Positions 18,112-27,457 of a stretch of 64,000 nt of DNA are shown here, piece after piece; within the stretch, counting starts at the first letter, position 1, and each line of letters opens with the position of its first letter. The notes under the pieces were generated by a model that worked only from the letters and a program-made list of their open reading frames with translations, ran no database searches and was not told where the DNA came from. This DNA is from Brevibacillus brevis (GTDB lineage: Bacteria; Bacillota; Bacilli; Brevibacillales; Brevibacillaceae). The DNA lies in contig NZ_CP041767.1 in the NCBI RefSeq assembly GCF_022026395.1, positions 885,001-949,000 on the forward strand. Direction: 5' to 3'. A program made the translations under genes and the position numbers.

Positions 18112-18203
18112 TGAGAAATTCCTTCAGAGAAAGTGGCATCCAAAGACGAGTTGATCAAAACACCGAGCAGATCAACGATACGAAATAACCATATTCCTAA
18201 AAG

Positions 18204-18248
18204 AGGAGTACCACAAAGCACAGTTTGGCTTGTGGTACTCCTTTTCTT
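18204..18248. terminator. terminator between convergent genes
   Basis: AGGAGTACCACAA (18204-18216) pairs perfectly with TTGTGGTACTCCT (18230-18242), followed by TTTCTTT. Confidence 0.8.
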
Positions 18249-18251
18249 TCG

Positions 18252-19175
18252 CTAATTGCTTACATCACGTAGCTTGTTTGCCTTTTTGCCCATCAACTGT
18301 TTCAAGCCATCCATATTAATCAGGATAATCCCGACAATAATCGTGATTCCCCCTGCTAACGACAGGAGATAAAGCGGTTCATTGTACAGGATGACGCCCA
18401 AGCTTAAGGCAATCAACGGAGAGATATAGAGCCACGTGGATGGAAACACAGGGTTGGTTTTGGCAACAAGCCAATAGAAAATGGTGTGCCCCATCATGGA
18501 ACCAACGAAGACCAAGTACAGGAGCGAGAGGATCGCATTAGCCGTGAGCATCGATTCGATATGCACTTGCTCTGTAAATAACGATAAAACAAGCAGTATG
18601 GCTCCTCCATACATCATCTGTGCCGCATTCAAAGCGATGGGTGAGGTATCTTGAAACCGTTGGATGACGCTCCGGGAGTATACTGCACCAGCAGAATAAA
18701 AGATTTCCCCGAATACGACTGCCATGCACCCTGCAAGCCAAAGGAGACTGAATGAGATGGTCACACCGGGTAAAATCAGCAAAAAGACACCGACAAAGGC
18801 AACCAAGCAACCCGCCAACGCAATACCGGGGGGCTTTTGCCGAGTAATACCGGTCTGAAGCAGCATCACCATGAGAGGGCCTGTTGCAGATAATATCGCT
18901 GCAATTCCTGAACTTACATGCTGCTCTGCCCAATACAAGGGGGCAAATGTCCCGAACGTCAAACCGATACCGGTAAGGAGCATTTCTTTATGAAACAGCA
19001 GCGAGAGACGCGCCTGTTTTTTCCAGAGCATAAATGAAAACAAAATGACACCTGCCAGAAAGAACCGAAGTCCTCCTGAGAAAAACGGCGGAGCTCCAGC
19101 ATCGATCCCGACTTTGATTGCCAGAAAAGTCGTTCCGAATATCAAGCACATGACCACATAATTAAGCAGTACCAT
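18252..19175 (-). CDS. EamA/DMT family transporter
   Basis: 307 residues from the ATG preceded by GGGAGGAATCATA on the minus strand; an earlier ATG would add a non-conserved extension. Ten hydrophobic segments form two EamA repeats (FGTTFLAIKVGIDAGAPPFFSGGLRFF and later GEIFYSAGAVYSRSV). The family exports metabolites or amino acids; substrate unknown. Divergent from a MocR-type regulator, with a 13-base direct repeat in the shared intergenic region, so transport is probably controlled by that regulator. Confidence 0.85.
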   Translation of the reverse strand: MVLLNYVVMCLIFGTTFLAIKVGIDAGAPPFFSGGLRFFLAGVILFSFMLWKKQARLSLLFHKEMLLTGIGLTFGTFAPLYWAEQHVSSGIAAILSATGPLMVMLLQTGITRQKPPGIALAGCLVAFVGVFLLILPGVTISFSLLWLAGCMAVVFGEIFYSAGAVYSRSVIQRFQDTSPIALNAAQMMYGGAILLVLSLFTEQVHIESMLTANAILSLLYLVFVGSMMGHTIFYWLVAKTNPVFPSTWLYISPLIALSLGVILYNEPLYLLSLAGGITIIVGIILINMDGLKQLMGKKANKLRDVSN

Positions 19176-19211
19176 TATGATTCCTCCCTTTTCCTCATCA
19201 TAAGGGGAAGG

Positions 19212-19243
19212 GAATAGAACAGATGAAATAGAATAGAACAGAT
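19212..19243. promoter_or_regulatory. direct-repeat operator candidate for the MocR regulator
   Basis: GAATAGAACAGAT occurs twice (19212-19224 and 19231-19243), 19 bases apart centre to centre, between the divergent EamA and MocR genes. MocR proteins such as GabR and PdxR are known to bind direct repeats, so this is a reasoned operator candidate. Confidence 0.55.
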
Positions 19244-19284
19244 ACAAAGATCCATCCATTATCATGGGGGAAGGGGGGAGCGGC

Positions 19285-20712
19285 ATGAAAAGGAAGGCTC
19301 TTTCAAACAGTCATTCTGATAAGCTGTTCGAACAAGTGTATGATTATCTTCTGGACCGAATCAGACGCGATGAGTGGAGGGCACATGAAAAGCTCCCATC
19401 TGTTCGAACGTTGGCGTTGGAATTGAATGTGCATCGCCTGACGGTTTTTAAAGCATTTCAATTATTAAAGCAAAAACGCCATGTGTACGTGAAGGATAAG
19501 TCGGGGTATTATGTACAACCGAGCAGCCTGTTGCCAGTGGAGTCGATGAATGATCCAATCGTTTCTGCCTATGTGCACAAGAGTTATCTTTCGGAAATTC
19601 ATCAGGTGCAGGCGACCTATCAATTTTCCAAAGCATTGATCGAACCTAATTTATTGCCGAATCATTACTTTTCCGAGTACGTGAAGAAAGTGTTTGATCT
19701 GTATCCAAAAGTGCTGGGTACCTACTCAACCACACAGGGAGATCAGGAGCTGCGGGAAGCACTGTGCAGCTATTATGTTAGCCGTAATCATTTTCACCTG
19801 ACCCCCGATGAGCTGATGATTACATCTGGTTCGCAGGAAGCGATTGATTTGGTTGCCAGAGTCCTTGTAAAGCCGCGTGATGTCGTGTTGATTGAGAGAC
19901 CTACGTACAGTCCGGCCATCGATGTATTCGGAAGACAGGGCGCCAACATGATTTCCATCGAGATTTCGCCGGATGGCTATGATTTGGAGCAGGTTGAACT
20001 GTTGATGCAAAAAGAAAAACCACGCCTGTTTTATCTCAATCCGACCTTTCATAATCCGACAGGGTATACGGTTCCCGCTGAACAACGGAAGAGACTGGTG
20101 GAGCTGGCTGCGAAGTATCAGTGTCTGATCGTAGAGGATGATCCGTGCCGCGATATTTACTTCGGTGACGAGCCTCCACTGCCGTTTTTTTCTTACGACA
20201 CGGCAGGCTATGTCATCTATCTGCGAAGCTTTAGCAAGTACATCGGGCCGGGGTTGAGTATTGCGACTGTGGCATGCCGTCCATCTATTATGAATTATTT
20301 GATTCAGGCGAAATCACTGTCCGACAGTGGGGCGCCCCTGCTGAATCAAAAGATTTTTTTGCATTATTTCTTCTCCGAACGGATGCAGCAGCATTTGGCG
20401 AAGCTGCGGATTGCATTGGCCATTCGCCGGGATATCATGGAGGAAGAGCTGTCTGTGACCGACTGGGAGTGGTCCAGTCCACCAGGAGGCTTTAATTTAT
20501 GGGTGAAGCTGCCTGATTCCGTCCCGATGGATAGTCTTTTGGCGAAATGCATAGAACAATCGATTACGTTTGTGCCCGGTGCGATCTGTGATCCGCTGCG
20601 GGAGTTAAGCTCTTGGATACGCATCAGTTATTCCTATTTGAATGAACAACAGTTGCGGGATGGAATGCAAAGACTCGTCAGTACGGTTCGTCAGTTGAAT
20701 ATAGAGGAATAG
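19285..20712 (+). CDS. MocR-type regulator (GntR helix-turn-helix fused to aminotransferase domain)
   Basis: 475 residues from ATG 19285, preceded by GAAGGGGGGAGC. Residues about 8-75 are a GntR winged helix (FEQVYDYLLDRIRRDEWRAHEKLPSVRTLALELNVHRLTVFKAFQLL). The rest is a class I/II aminotransferase fold: TSGSQEAIDLVARV, NPTFHNPTGYTVP, VEDDPCRDIYF and the PLP-lysine motif YLRSFSKYIGPGLSI. These proteins use bound PLP to sense an amine or vitamin B6-related ligand. Divergent from an EamA exporter, a very common MocR context. Confidence 0.92.
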   Translation: MKRKALSNSHSDKLFEQVYDYLLDRIRRDEWRAHEKLPSVRTLALELNVHRLTVFKAFQLLKQKRHVYVKDKSGYYVQPSSLLPVESMNDPIVSAYVHKSYLSEIHQVQATYQFSKALIEPNLLPNHYFSEYVKKVFDLYPKVLGTYSTTQGDQELREALCSYYVSRNHFHLTPDELMITSGSQEAIDLVARVLVKPRDVVLIERPTYSPAIDVFGRQGANMISIEISPDGYDLEQVELLMQKEKPRLFYLNPTFHNPTGYTVPAEQRKRLVELAAKYQCLIVEDDPCRDIYFGDEPPLPFFSYDTAGYVIYLRSFSKYIGPGLSIATVACRPSIMNYLIQAKSLSDSGAPLLNQKIFLHYFFSERMQQHLAKLRIALAIRRDIMEEELSVTDWEWSSPPGGFNLWVKLPDSVPMDSLLAKCIEQSITFVPGAICDPLRELSSWIRISYSYLNEQQLRDGMQRLVSTVRQLNIEE

Positions 20713-20720
20713 GAATGAAG

Positions 20721-20758
20721 CAAGGCTGCCGACATTGATGGTCGACAGCCTTGTTTTT
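20721..20758. terminator. terminator between convergent genes
   Basis: CAAGGCTG (20721-20728) pairs with CAGCCTTG (20746-20753) with an extra inner CGAC/GTCG pair, then GTTTTTGG. Confidence 0.75.
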
Positions 20759-20765
20759 GGTGATT

Positions 20766-21479
20766 TTATAATTTGCTGACTAGATCGAGATGATTTACCA
20801 GCTCTTCTGGCTTCGACAAGAAAGGCGCATGATCGGCTTCCATTGTAAACACCTTGCTGCAAGGTGTTTCTGTATTCATTCTTCGTTGGAAATCGATTGG
20901 AATTGCGTTGTCTAATGTTGTTTCAATATAGATGCGATCGACACTTCCGAATTTCTCTTCCGTAATTTGTACTGGTTGTGTAAACGGCGCGAGCGCTTGG
21001 GGACGGCAACGCTTCATCGAAGCCAGCCGCAGTGTCTCATCCTCAACCGCGTTGAAAAATGTTTCTTCTACAGTCTCGAGCTTTGGAGCCAGTGTCATGT
21101 CGGCTTCATTCAATTCGAATTCCGGGCCTTTTTCTCCTTCTGACTTGCTTATGAGACTTTCCCCGTTTTTCGGCAAGAATGCGCAAAGGTAGACGAGCTT
21201 ATCAATTTGGTCATGTGCTTTTTCAGCGGTTTGCGTAATGACTACGCCACCCATGCTGTGTCCGACAAGGATTACTTTTTCGTTTTGTTGCTTGATCAGG
21301 TCGGATACTTTCTCTACGTAGAGATCCAGTGTCACTTGCTCTGGAGGTGTCATGTCTTGTCCACTTCCAGGTAAGTCCAATGTCGCGACCTTGTGTCCCA
21401 ATGCTTCCAGCTCAGGTTTTACTTTTTCCCATACCCATTCACCTTGGCATGCTCCATGAACCAATACATACGTACTCAT
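20766..21479 (-). CDS. alpha/beta hydrolase (esterase/EST-like)
   Basis: 237 residues from the ATG (MSTYVLVHGA) with AAGGAGA ten bases upstream. The oxyanion region VLVHGACQGEWVW, nucleophile elbow VGHSMGGVV and a C-terminal His in MEADHAPFLSKPEEL give a complete Ser-His-Asp hydrolase. It belongs to the salicylate/methyl-ester esterase-like group (plant MES and bacterial homologs); substrate unknown. Divergent from a Crp/Fnr-type regulator with a palindrome between them. Confidence 0.85.
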   Translation of the reverse strand: MSTYVLVHGACQGEWVWEKVKPELEALGHKVATLDLPGSGQDMTPPEQVTLDLYVEKVSDLIKQQNEKVILVGHSMGGVVITQTAEKAHDQIDKLVYLCAFLPKNGESLISKSEGEKGPEFELNEADMTLAPKLETVEETFFNAVEDETLRLASMKRCRPQALAPFTQPVQITEEKFGSVDRIYIETTLDNAIPIDFQRRMNTETPCSKVFTMEADHAPFLSKPEELVNHLDLVSKL

Positions 21480-21511
21480 ATACATACATCTCCTTCGTTT
21501 CATGATGATCG

Positions 21512-21529
21512 TTCGTTAGTGTTAACGAA
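21512..21529. promoter_or_regulatory. palindromic operator candidate
   Basis: TTCGTTA GTGT TAACGAA is an 18-base perfect inverted repeat between the hydrolase and the Crp/Fnr-type gene. A second palindrome, GTGAC TTT GTCAC (21609-21621), lies closer to the regulator start. Either could be a regulator site; there is no direct proof. Confidence 0.4.
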
Positions 21530-21657
21530 GCGATTTCTGCTTAACCAGCGTGTTCTTGTGTTCGTGCCTCTTGAGTGCAATAATAATAAAAATCTGTATC
21601 GGTAATCTGTGACTTTGTCACCAAGTTATTTTTTTCACAAGGAGGTTCTTCGTCCAT

Positions 21658-22317
21658 ATGCAAAAGGAGCAGATTGCGGAAGTCCTTGCACGTTTTCCAA
21701 GTCTGGCGGGACTTACTCCAGAAGAATGGCAAGAGGAGGGAATCTCCATCACTACGGTTCCAGCCAACTTTACCATTGATGAAGGCGAGTTTTTGGAGAA
21801 TGCGCCATTAATCTTGGATGGGTTGGTTCGTATTTTTAAACTGAGCAGCGATGGGAGAGAGGTTACCTTGTACAGGCTATCGGCTGGCGAATGCTGCCCA
21901 CTTATCGCGTCTAGCATATTGGGAGAAACAGTGTATGAAGCCTCGGCTTGTGTGGAGAAGCCGAGTATGGTCCTGAACGTCCCGACGAAGATTTATAAGA
22001 AATGGATCGAGAAGCATCAAGGCTTTCGCCAGTATATTTTTCAATCTTTTGCGCGGCGATTGATCATCATGTCGAACTTGATTGACGACATTAACTTTAA
22101 GTCCATTCGAGTGCGGATTTGCGAATATTTGATCGAGCATACAAGTGCGGAGAATGATTCGCTCGCCATTACCCATGATCAGTTGGCAATTGAGCTGGGG
22201 ACTGCTCGTGAAGTGATTAGCCGGACACTAAAGAAAATGGAAAAAGAAGGGCTACTGCGTGTTGCACGGGGACAAATTACGGATATTCAACGTTTTAGAC
22301 TGCCTATAGTCGAATAA
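21658..22317 (+). CDS. Crp/Fnr-family transcriptional regulator
   Basis: 219 residues. Residues about 15-130 form a cyclic-nucleotide-binding-like barrel (VRIFKLSSDGREVTLYRLSAGECCPLIAS) and residues about 145-215 a Crp winged helix with recognition segment LAITHDQLAIELGTAREVISRTLKKMEKEGLL. There is no Fnr N-terminal cysteine cluster. ACCAAG...AAGGAGG lies upstream of ATG. It is divergent from the alpha/beta hydrolase and may control it or itself. Confidence 0.9.
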   Translation: MQKEQIAEVLARFPSLAGLTPEEWQEEGISITTVPANFTIDEGEFLENAPLILDGLVRIFKLSSDGREVTLYRLSAGECCPLIASSILGETVYEASACVEKPSMVLNVPTKIYKKWIEKHQGFRQYIFQSFARRLIIMSNLIDDINFKSIRVRICEYLIEHTSAENDSLAITHDQLAIELGTAREVISRTLKKMEKEGLLRVARGQITDIQRFRLPIVE

Positions 22318-22399
22318 TCCCTATTTGAAAATATAAAAATTTTAGGAAGCGACATGTACTGTGTTATACTGAGTCTACCATTTACTGTTCTGTAGCATT

Positions 22400-22430
22400 C
22401 CCTACTCGATTTACGTGAGTAGGGTTTTTT
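22400..22430 (+). terminator. terminator of the Crp/Fnr gene
   Basis: CCCTACTC (22400-22407) pairs with GAGTAGGG (22417-22424), then TTTTTTA. Confidence 0.8.
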
Positions 22431-22449
22431 ATTTGTGTCTCAGACAACA

Positions 22450-22483
22450 AAAAAACAGACACCCTTACAGGAGTCTGTTTTTT
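22450..22483. terminator. terminator of the cold-shock gene
   Basis: AAAAAACAGAC (22450-22460) pairs with GTCTGTTTTTT (22473-22483); on the minus strand it follows the cold-shock gene stop by about 14 bases. Confidence 0.8.
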
Positions 22484-22496
22484 GTGTTTGGTTAAA

Positions 22497-22697
22497 TTAA
22501 ACTTTTTGAACGTTAGTAGCTTGTGGTCCGCGTTGGCCTTGCTCTACGTCAAAAGTAACTTTTTGACCTTCGTCAAGGGATTTGAAACCGTCGCCTTGGA
22601 TAGCGGAGAAGTGAACGAATACGTCTTCTTTTCCTTCGCGCTCAATAAAACCAAAACCTTTTTCTGCGTTAAACCATTTTACTGTACCTTGTTCCAT
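22497..22697 (-). CDS. cold-shock protein (CspA/B family)
   Basis: 66 residues, the usual length. Both RNA-binding motifs are present: KGFGFIE (RNP1) and VFVHFSAI (RNP2). These small OB-fold proteins bind single-stranded RNA and DNA and melt mRNA structure. Start ATG follows AGGAGGCAATAACA. A long 5' untranslated leader of about 110 bases, common in cold-shock genes, separates it from its promoter. Confidence 0.97.
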   Translation of the reverse strand: MEQGTVKWFNAEKGFGFIEREGKEDVFVHFSAIQGDGFKSLDEGQKVTFDVEQGQRGPQATNVQKV

Positions 22698-22814
22698 TGT
22701 TATTGCCTCCTAGTGTGTTACACACATATATTACTATCCTTGCTCTCAGGATCATCTAGACGAAAATTTGCTATCTACGCTATCCGTTGCTTCGAACAAA
22801 AATAATTCTCTATT

Positions 22815-22843
22815 AGCATAACAGGATATTGAAAGGATAGCAA
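22815..22843 (-). promoter_or_regulatory. sigma-A promoter of the cold-shock gene
   Basis: On the minus strand TTGCTA (22843-22838), 17 bases, TATGCT (22820-22815). The implied leader of about 110 nt up to the start codon fits a cold-shock mRNA leader. Confidence 0.55.
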
Positions 22844-22911
22844 ATTATTCGCGTAAATTTATGAAAGAAAATATAGATGAGCCACTATACTAACTTCAAC
22901 CCGTCCTGATT

Positions 22912-23598
22912 TCATAAGCTTTTATTCAGATCAGTCAATTCCTTGGGCGTCAGATTGCGCCATTGCCCCAATTTCAAATTCCCCAGAGCAATGTTCATGA
23001 TGCGTACCCGCTCAAGCTTTCGCACCTGATAACCAAAAGCCTGGCACATCCGTCTGATTTGTCGATTCAGTCCTTGTGTCAGCACAATATTGAAGACGCG
23101 GTCGCTGACTTTGGTTACTTTGCAAGGCTTTGTAGTCGTTCCGAGAATACGTACGCCGTTTGCCATTCCGTGCAAGAAATTCGCTGTGATGGGCTTGTCT
23201 ACGGTGACGATGTACTCTTTGTCATGATTGTTCTCGGCACGCAAAATTTTGTTTACGATATCCCCGTCATTGGTTAACAGGATGAGGCCTTGCGAATCCT
23301 TATCCAGACGCCCGATAGGAAAAATCCTCTCCGGGTGATTCACGAAATCGATGATATTGCCTTTGACGTGCAGTTCAGTGGTACACGTAATTCCGACAGG
23401 CTTGTTCAGGGCGATGTAGACATCTTTCTTTTTGATACCGAGCGGCTGCCCATCGATGCGCACGTCATCTCCTGACGCAACCGTACTTCCCAGTTCCGCG
23501 AGTTGGCCATTGATCGTCACGCGCTTGGCCTCGATTAATTTATCGGCTTCTCTTCGCGAGCAAATGCCGGTTTCACTGATGAACTTATTAATTCGCAT
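22912..23598 (-). CDS. rluF: 23S rRNA pseudouridine synthase, RluF type
   Basis: 228 residues. N-terminal S4 RNA-binding domain ([32 protein letters not shown]), then the catalytic domain with the RsuA/RluB/E/F signature [17 protein letters not shown] containing the catalytic Asp, and [25 protein letters not shown]. The pattern [11 protein letters not shown] favours RluF, which modifies U2604 in E. coli 23S rRNA, over RluB. It is 15 bases from the upstream MOSC gene, so the two are probably cotranscribed. Confidence 0.88.
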   Translation of the reverse strand: MRINKFISETGICSRREADKLIEAKRVTINGQLAELGSTVASGDDVRIDGQPLGIKKKDVYIALNKPVGITCTTELHVKGNIIDFVNHPERIFPIGRLDKDSQGLILLTNDGDIVNKILRAENNHDKEYIVTVDKPITANFLHGMANGVRILGTTTKPCKVTKVSDRVFNIVLTQGLNRQIRRMCQAFGYQVRKLERVRIMNIALGNLKLGQWRNLTPKELTDLNKSL

Positions 23599-23613
23599 GA
23601 GACGTTCCTTTCG

Positions 23614-24264
23614 CTATTGCTGCTGCTTTTCCAGTTTTTCAAGTAGTTTATTCCGCCAAGGAAGGGCCAATTCCTCCACCTCAAGCATACGCTGTATCGT
23701 CTCTTGGGAAGGTGACTTGTCGTGGAAGTATAAGTGATGGATGGAAGCCACACTGACTTGCTTCGGATGAGCAGAGATTAGGGTAATCTCTGTATCTGGC
23801 TTGATCGTCCCTTCCTGCAAGACGCGGAAGAAATAGCCCGTATAGCCCATTTCCACCACCGCTTTGAGCAACTGGTTATTGTTGTTGCGCTTGTTGATCG
23901 TCGCGCAAGGAAATCTGCCCTGGGTCACTTGCAGGATGGTATCACCGAATTGGTACACATCCCCGATACAGACCTGCTCCTCTGTCATGCCAGCGAGCGT
24001 GAGATTTTCTCCGAATGCCGCAATGGTCAGAGGCTGGCCGAATAACTTCTCCCAATGGGCATAATGTTCAAAAGGATACGCACAGACGACGCGGTCTGGC
24101 CCACCGTGGTACTCTGGATTCGCGATATCGTCGTCAGCAATTTTCTCGGAACGGACAACGAGCTCGTCTGCTTCTTCCTTCCAAATTCCGGAGAGATATT
24201 CCTTGCCGTTGTACATATTACTTTTAGGTAATCCTTTACTAATTGTAACGATTTTTCTGCTCAA
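23614..24264 (-). CDS. MOSC domain protein (YiiM type)
   Basis: 216 residues. The MOSC core is visible: YHGGPDRVVCAYPFEHY, GENLTLAGMTEEQVCIGDVYQFG and VTQGRFPCATINKR, with the conserved Cys of the family in RFPC. MOSC proteins handle sulfur or molybdenum cofactor chemistry; YiiM proteins help detoxify N-hydroxylated base analogs. A C-terminal extension resembling the YiiM 3-alpha domain (SVASIHHLYFHD ... LALPWRNKLLEKL) supports this subgroup. Confidence 0.85.
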   Translation of the reverse strand: MSRKIVTISKGLPKSNMYNGKEYLSGIWKEEADELVVRSEKIADDDIANPEYHGGPDRVVCAYPFEHYAHWEKLFGQPLTIAAFGENLTLAGMTEEQVCIGDVYQFGDTILQVTQGRFPCATINKRNNNNQLLKAVVEMGYTGYFFRVLQEGTIKPDTEITLISAHPKQVSVASIHHLYFHDKSPSQETIQRMLEVEELALPWRNKLLEKLEKQQQ

Positions 24265-24409
24265 CTAATGCTCACTCCCAGCCTGTACGATTGCTTCTCT
24301 TTTTATCCCCATACTATACCACATTCCCTAATATCCTCCACAGCGGATGGGCACCAGCGGACGCTTCTGGTATGATGATAGAAAGGAATACACAGGAGGC
24401 CTCAGTGAC

Positions 24410-25858
24410 ATGCAATCATTTGGTGTGGCACTACACACAGATAAATATCAAATCAACATGATGTACGCCCATTGGGTAAACGGAACACACAATCAGAAGG
24501 TCGTTTTCGAAGCATTTTTCCGCAAGCTGCCTTTTGGAAACGGGTACGCTGTATCTGCCGGATTGGAACGAATTGTTTCCTATATTAAAAATTTGCGATT
24601 TGAAGAAAGCGATCTCAAGTATTTGAGTGAGCAGGAGGAGAACTACGATCCGAAGTTTTTGGAAGAGCTGCGTCAGCTTCGTTTTAACGGCTCGCTCTAC
24701 TCCGTGAAGGAGGGAACCGTGGTTTTCCCGAATGAGCCGTTGATTCGCGTAGAGGGGCGTGTCATGGAGGCACAGCTGGTTGAGACGGCCCTGTTGAACT
24801 ACATGAACTACCAGACGCTGATTGCGACCAAAGCTTCGCGGATTAAAAACGTGGCGGGCAATGATGTTCTTATGGAGTTCGGAACAAGAAGGGCGCAGGA
24901 GGCAGATGCCGCGCTGTGGGGGACGCGGGCAGCGTACTTGGCTGGATTCGACGCGACCTCGAACATGCTGGCAGGGAAAATGTTTGGCATTCCGACAAAA
25001 GGGACGCACGCTCACTCATGGGTACAGAGCTTTGAGAGTGAGGAAGAAGCATTTGAGCGCTTCGCAGCAGCTCTACCAGGACAGGTAACCTTGCTGGTCG
25101 ACACTTACGATACGCTCAAAAGCGGCGTACCGAATGCAATTAAGGTCGGAAAACGCCTGGAGAAACAAGGCAAAAAGCTGACGGCGGTGCGCCTTGACAG
25201 TGGCGACTTGACGTATTTGTCCTGCAAGACGCGCGAAATGCTTGATAAGGCGGGCATGACCGATGTGCAAATTGTCGCTTCCAACGATCTCGATGAGCAC
25301 ACGATTATGAATCTGAAGGTACAAGGAGCACGCGTCAATAGCTGGGGAGTAGGAACGCAGCTCATCACGGCAGCGGATCAGCCGACACTCGGAGGCGTAT
25401 ACAAGCTGGTGGCGCGCGAAGGCGCTGACGGAAAATATCAGCCGACCATCAAAATCTCCGGGAATCCGGAAAAAGTCACAACGCCGGGCATCAAAGATAT
25501 GTACCGATTGATTGATCCGGAAACAGGGAAAGCGATTGCTGACTACATGTGCTTCCCACATGAAACAACGGTCGATGATGGAGCCCCTCTCCATTTGTTC
25601 CATCCGAGCCATACGTATTTGAGCAAGAATTTGGAGAACTACCAGGCAGAGTCGCTGCTCATTCCGATATTTATGGATGGGGAACTGGTTTATGAACTGC
25701 CGACCCTCCAAGAGATTCGCAACTACCATCGTGAGCAACTCAAGCTGTTCTGGCCTGAATACTTGCGCATGCTGAATCCGGAGCATTACCGCCTGCACAT
25801 CAGCGAAGAGATGTGGGAGACGAAAACAAAACTGATGAAGGCGTATTTGAAAAAATAG
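24410..25858 (+). CDS. pncB: nicotinate phosphoribosyltransferase
   Basis: 482 residues from ATG 24410 with CAGGAGG at 24392-24398. The family features are present: LHTDKYQINMMYAHW at the start, FGTRRAQEADAALWGTRAAYLAGFDATSN, the GTHAHSWVQSF segment with the active-site His, and AVRLDSGDLTYLS for phosphoribosyl binding. The enzyme joins nicotinate and PRPP to give nicotinate mononucleotide for NAD salvage. Monocistronic and ended by a terminator. Confidence 0.95.
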   Translation: MQSFGVALHTDKYQINMMYAHWVNGTHNQKVVFEAFFRKLPFGNGYAVSAGLERIVSYIKNLRFEESDLKYLSEQEENYDPKFLEELRQLRFNGSLYSVKEGTVVFPNEPLIRVEGRVMEAQLVETALLNYMNYQTLIATKASRIKNVAGNDVLMEFGTRRAQEADAALWGTRAAYLAGFDATSNMLAGKMFGIPTKGTHAHSWVQSFESEEEAFERFAAALPGQVTLLVDTYDTLKSGVPNAIKVGKRLEKQGKKLTAVRLDSGDLTYLSCKTREMLDKAGMTDVQIVASNDLDEHTIMNLKVQGARVNSWGVGTQLITAADQPTLGGVYKLVAREGADGKYQPTIKISGNPEKVTTPGIKDMYRLIDPETGKAIADYMCFPHETTVDDGAPLHLFHPSHTYLSKNLENYQAESLLIPIFMDGELVYELPTLQEIRNYHREQLKLFWPEYLRMLNPEHYRLHISEEMWETKTKLMKAYLKK

Positions 25859-25861
25859 GGA

Positions 25862-25904
25862 AAAACGTCTGATGTGTCGTGAGGATGCATCGGGCGTTTT
25901 TTAT
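25862..25904 (+). terminator. pncB terminator
   Basis: AAAACGTCTGATG (25862-25874) pairs with CATCGGGCGTTTT (25888-25900) using G-U pairs, then TTATTTG. Confidence 0.75.
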
Positions 25905-25950
25905 TTGTTTGCCAAAAATAACACAATAATGTGAAAACAAGGAAAATAAA

Positions 25951-25980
25951 TTGTCTGAATTTACTTTCATCGTATATAAT
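25951..25980 (+). promoter_or_regulatory. sigma-A promoter of the glutamate dehydrogenase gene
   Basis: TTGTCT (25951-25956), 18 bases, TATAAT (25975-25980), about 75 bases before the start codon. Any longer coding start would run through this promoter. Confidence 0.6.
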
Positions 25981-26055
25981 TACTCCATTCATCCTTTAGC
26001 TCTGCGCCAAGGTGATGTAGAAAATGCATGCGAAAAGTATTGGGGAGGAAGAGAG

Positions 26056-27315
26056 ATGCTAAATACTGTAGAGAAAGAAAACCTGAATCCATACGAAATT
26101 GTGCAAAAACAGATTGATGCTGCAGCGGCATTGTTGGGTTTGCGTAGCGATGCTGTAGAAATTTTAAAGCGACCCAAACGCGTATTGGCCGTCAGCTTTC
26201 CTGTCAAGATGGACGATGGCAGCGTGCGTGTCTTTGAAGGCTACCGATCACAGCATAATGATGCGGTAGGACCGACCAAAGGCGGGATTCGCTTTCATCC
26301 TGATGTGACGATGGATGAAGTCAAGGCGCTCTCCATGTGGATGTCATTCAAATGTGGCGTGGTTGGTCTTCCTTATGGTGGCGGAAAAGGCGGTGTCATA
26401 TGTGATCCTCACGAGTTCAGCAAAAATGAGCTGGAGCGAGTCAGCCGCGGCTTCATGGAAGCTATCGCTGATATTGTCGGACCTGAGACAGACATACCTG
26501 CACCTGATGTGTATACGACCCCACAAATCATGGGCTGGATGATGGATACGTACAGTCGATTAAAAGGCAGCTATTCTCCGGGAGTGATCACGGGAAAACC
26601 GCTCTCGGTCGGCGGCTCCAAGGGAAGAAACGAAGCGACTGCCCGTGGATGTGTCTTTACAATATTGGAGGCGTTAAAAGATTCTGGGCGCAAGCCGGAA
26701 CAAACAACAGTCGCGATTCAAGGCTTTGGCAATGCGGGAAGAATAGCAGCGAGGCTTTTAACAGAGCTGGGCTTCAAAATCGTGGCGGTCAGTGACTCAC
26801 GCGGAGGAGTTTATGATGCTGCCGGCTTGGACATTGAAAAGGTAGGCCAGTTAAAGGACAACACCACTATATTGGAGTATGCAGGTGGTACGGTCATCTC
26901 CAATGAACAGCTGTTGGAGCTCGAAGTGGATATTCTGATCCCGGCCGCGTTGGAAAATGTCATCACAGCAGCGAATGCCCACAGCATTCAGGCCAAGTGG
27001 ATTGCAGAAGCGGCTAACGGACCTACTACACCCGATGCAGATGCCATTTTGCGGGAAAAAGGGATTACCGTGATCCCGGATATTCTCGCCAATGCAGGTG
27101 GCGTAACCGTTTCTTATTTTGAATGGGTGCAAAACCTGATGAATTACTACTGGTCCGAGGTTGAGGTAAACGAAAAGCTGCAAACGACCATGATTAACGC
27201 TTATCGGGCCGTGAAAGAGCTCTCAGATCAATACAAGGTGGACTTGCGCACGGGAGCTTATATGATCTCGCTTTTGCGAATTACGGAGGCGATGGAAGCG
27301 CGCGGCTGGATTTAA
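26056..27315 (+). CDS. Glu/Leu/Phe/Val dehydrogenase, catabolic glutamate dehydrogenase type
   Basis: 419 residues from the ATG after GGGGAGGAAGAG. Signature segments: [29 protein letters not shown] with the catalytic Lys, PAPDVYT, and a Rossmann fold ([17 protein letters not shown]). Length and sequence resemble the Bacillus RocG/GudB enzymes, which convert glutamate to 2-oxoglutarate and ammonia with NAD. Whether it is RocG-like or GudB-like cannot be decided from the sequence alone. Confidence 0.92.
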   Translation: MLNTVEKENLNPYEIVQKQIDAAAALLGLRSDAVEILKRPKRVLAVSFPVKMDDGSVRVFEGYRSQHNDAVGPTKGGIRFHPDVTMDEVKALSMWMSFKCGVVGLPYGGGKGGVICDPHEFSKNELERVSRGFMEAIADIVGPETDIPAPDVYTTPQIMGWMMDTYSRLKGSYSPGVITGKPLSVGGSKGRNEATARGCVFTILEALKDSGRKPEQTTVAIQGFGNAGRIAARLLTELGFKIVAVSDSRGGVYDAAGLDIEKVGQLKDNTTILEYAGGTVISNEQLLELEVDILIPAALENVITAANAHSIQAKWIAEAANGPTTPDADAILREKGITVIPDILANAGGVTVSYFEWVQNLMNYYWSEVEVNEKLQTTMINAYRAVKELSDQYKVDLRTGAYMISLLRITEAMEARGWI

Positions 27316-27324
27316 GGGAAGAGA

Positions 27325-27356
27325 CCTCTTGCAACTTGCTTGCAAGGGGATTTTTT
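27325..27356 (+). terminator. glutamate dehydrogenase terminator
   Basis: CCTCTTGCAA (27325-27334) pairs with TTGCAAGGGG (27340-27349), then ATTTTTTC. Confidence 0.75.
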
Positions 27357-27457
27357 CATTTTCCCCTGCGGGATTAGCAGGAAGGCAAGTATTTTTGTCG
27401 AATTTGTCGGATTATTGTTTTTCTACCTGTGTTCAAAGGATGGAAAGGGGGATCTTT

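Noticed and set aside
25951..26055. Longer N-terminus for the glutamate dehydrogenase
   Set aside because: The segment contains the -35 and -10 boxes, and a strong GGGGAGG precedes the ATG at 26056.
27357..27457. S-box (SAM) riboswitch or T-box upstream of metA
   Set aside because: None of the conserved blocks is present; only a plain terminator of the previous gene and a ribosome binding site.
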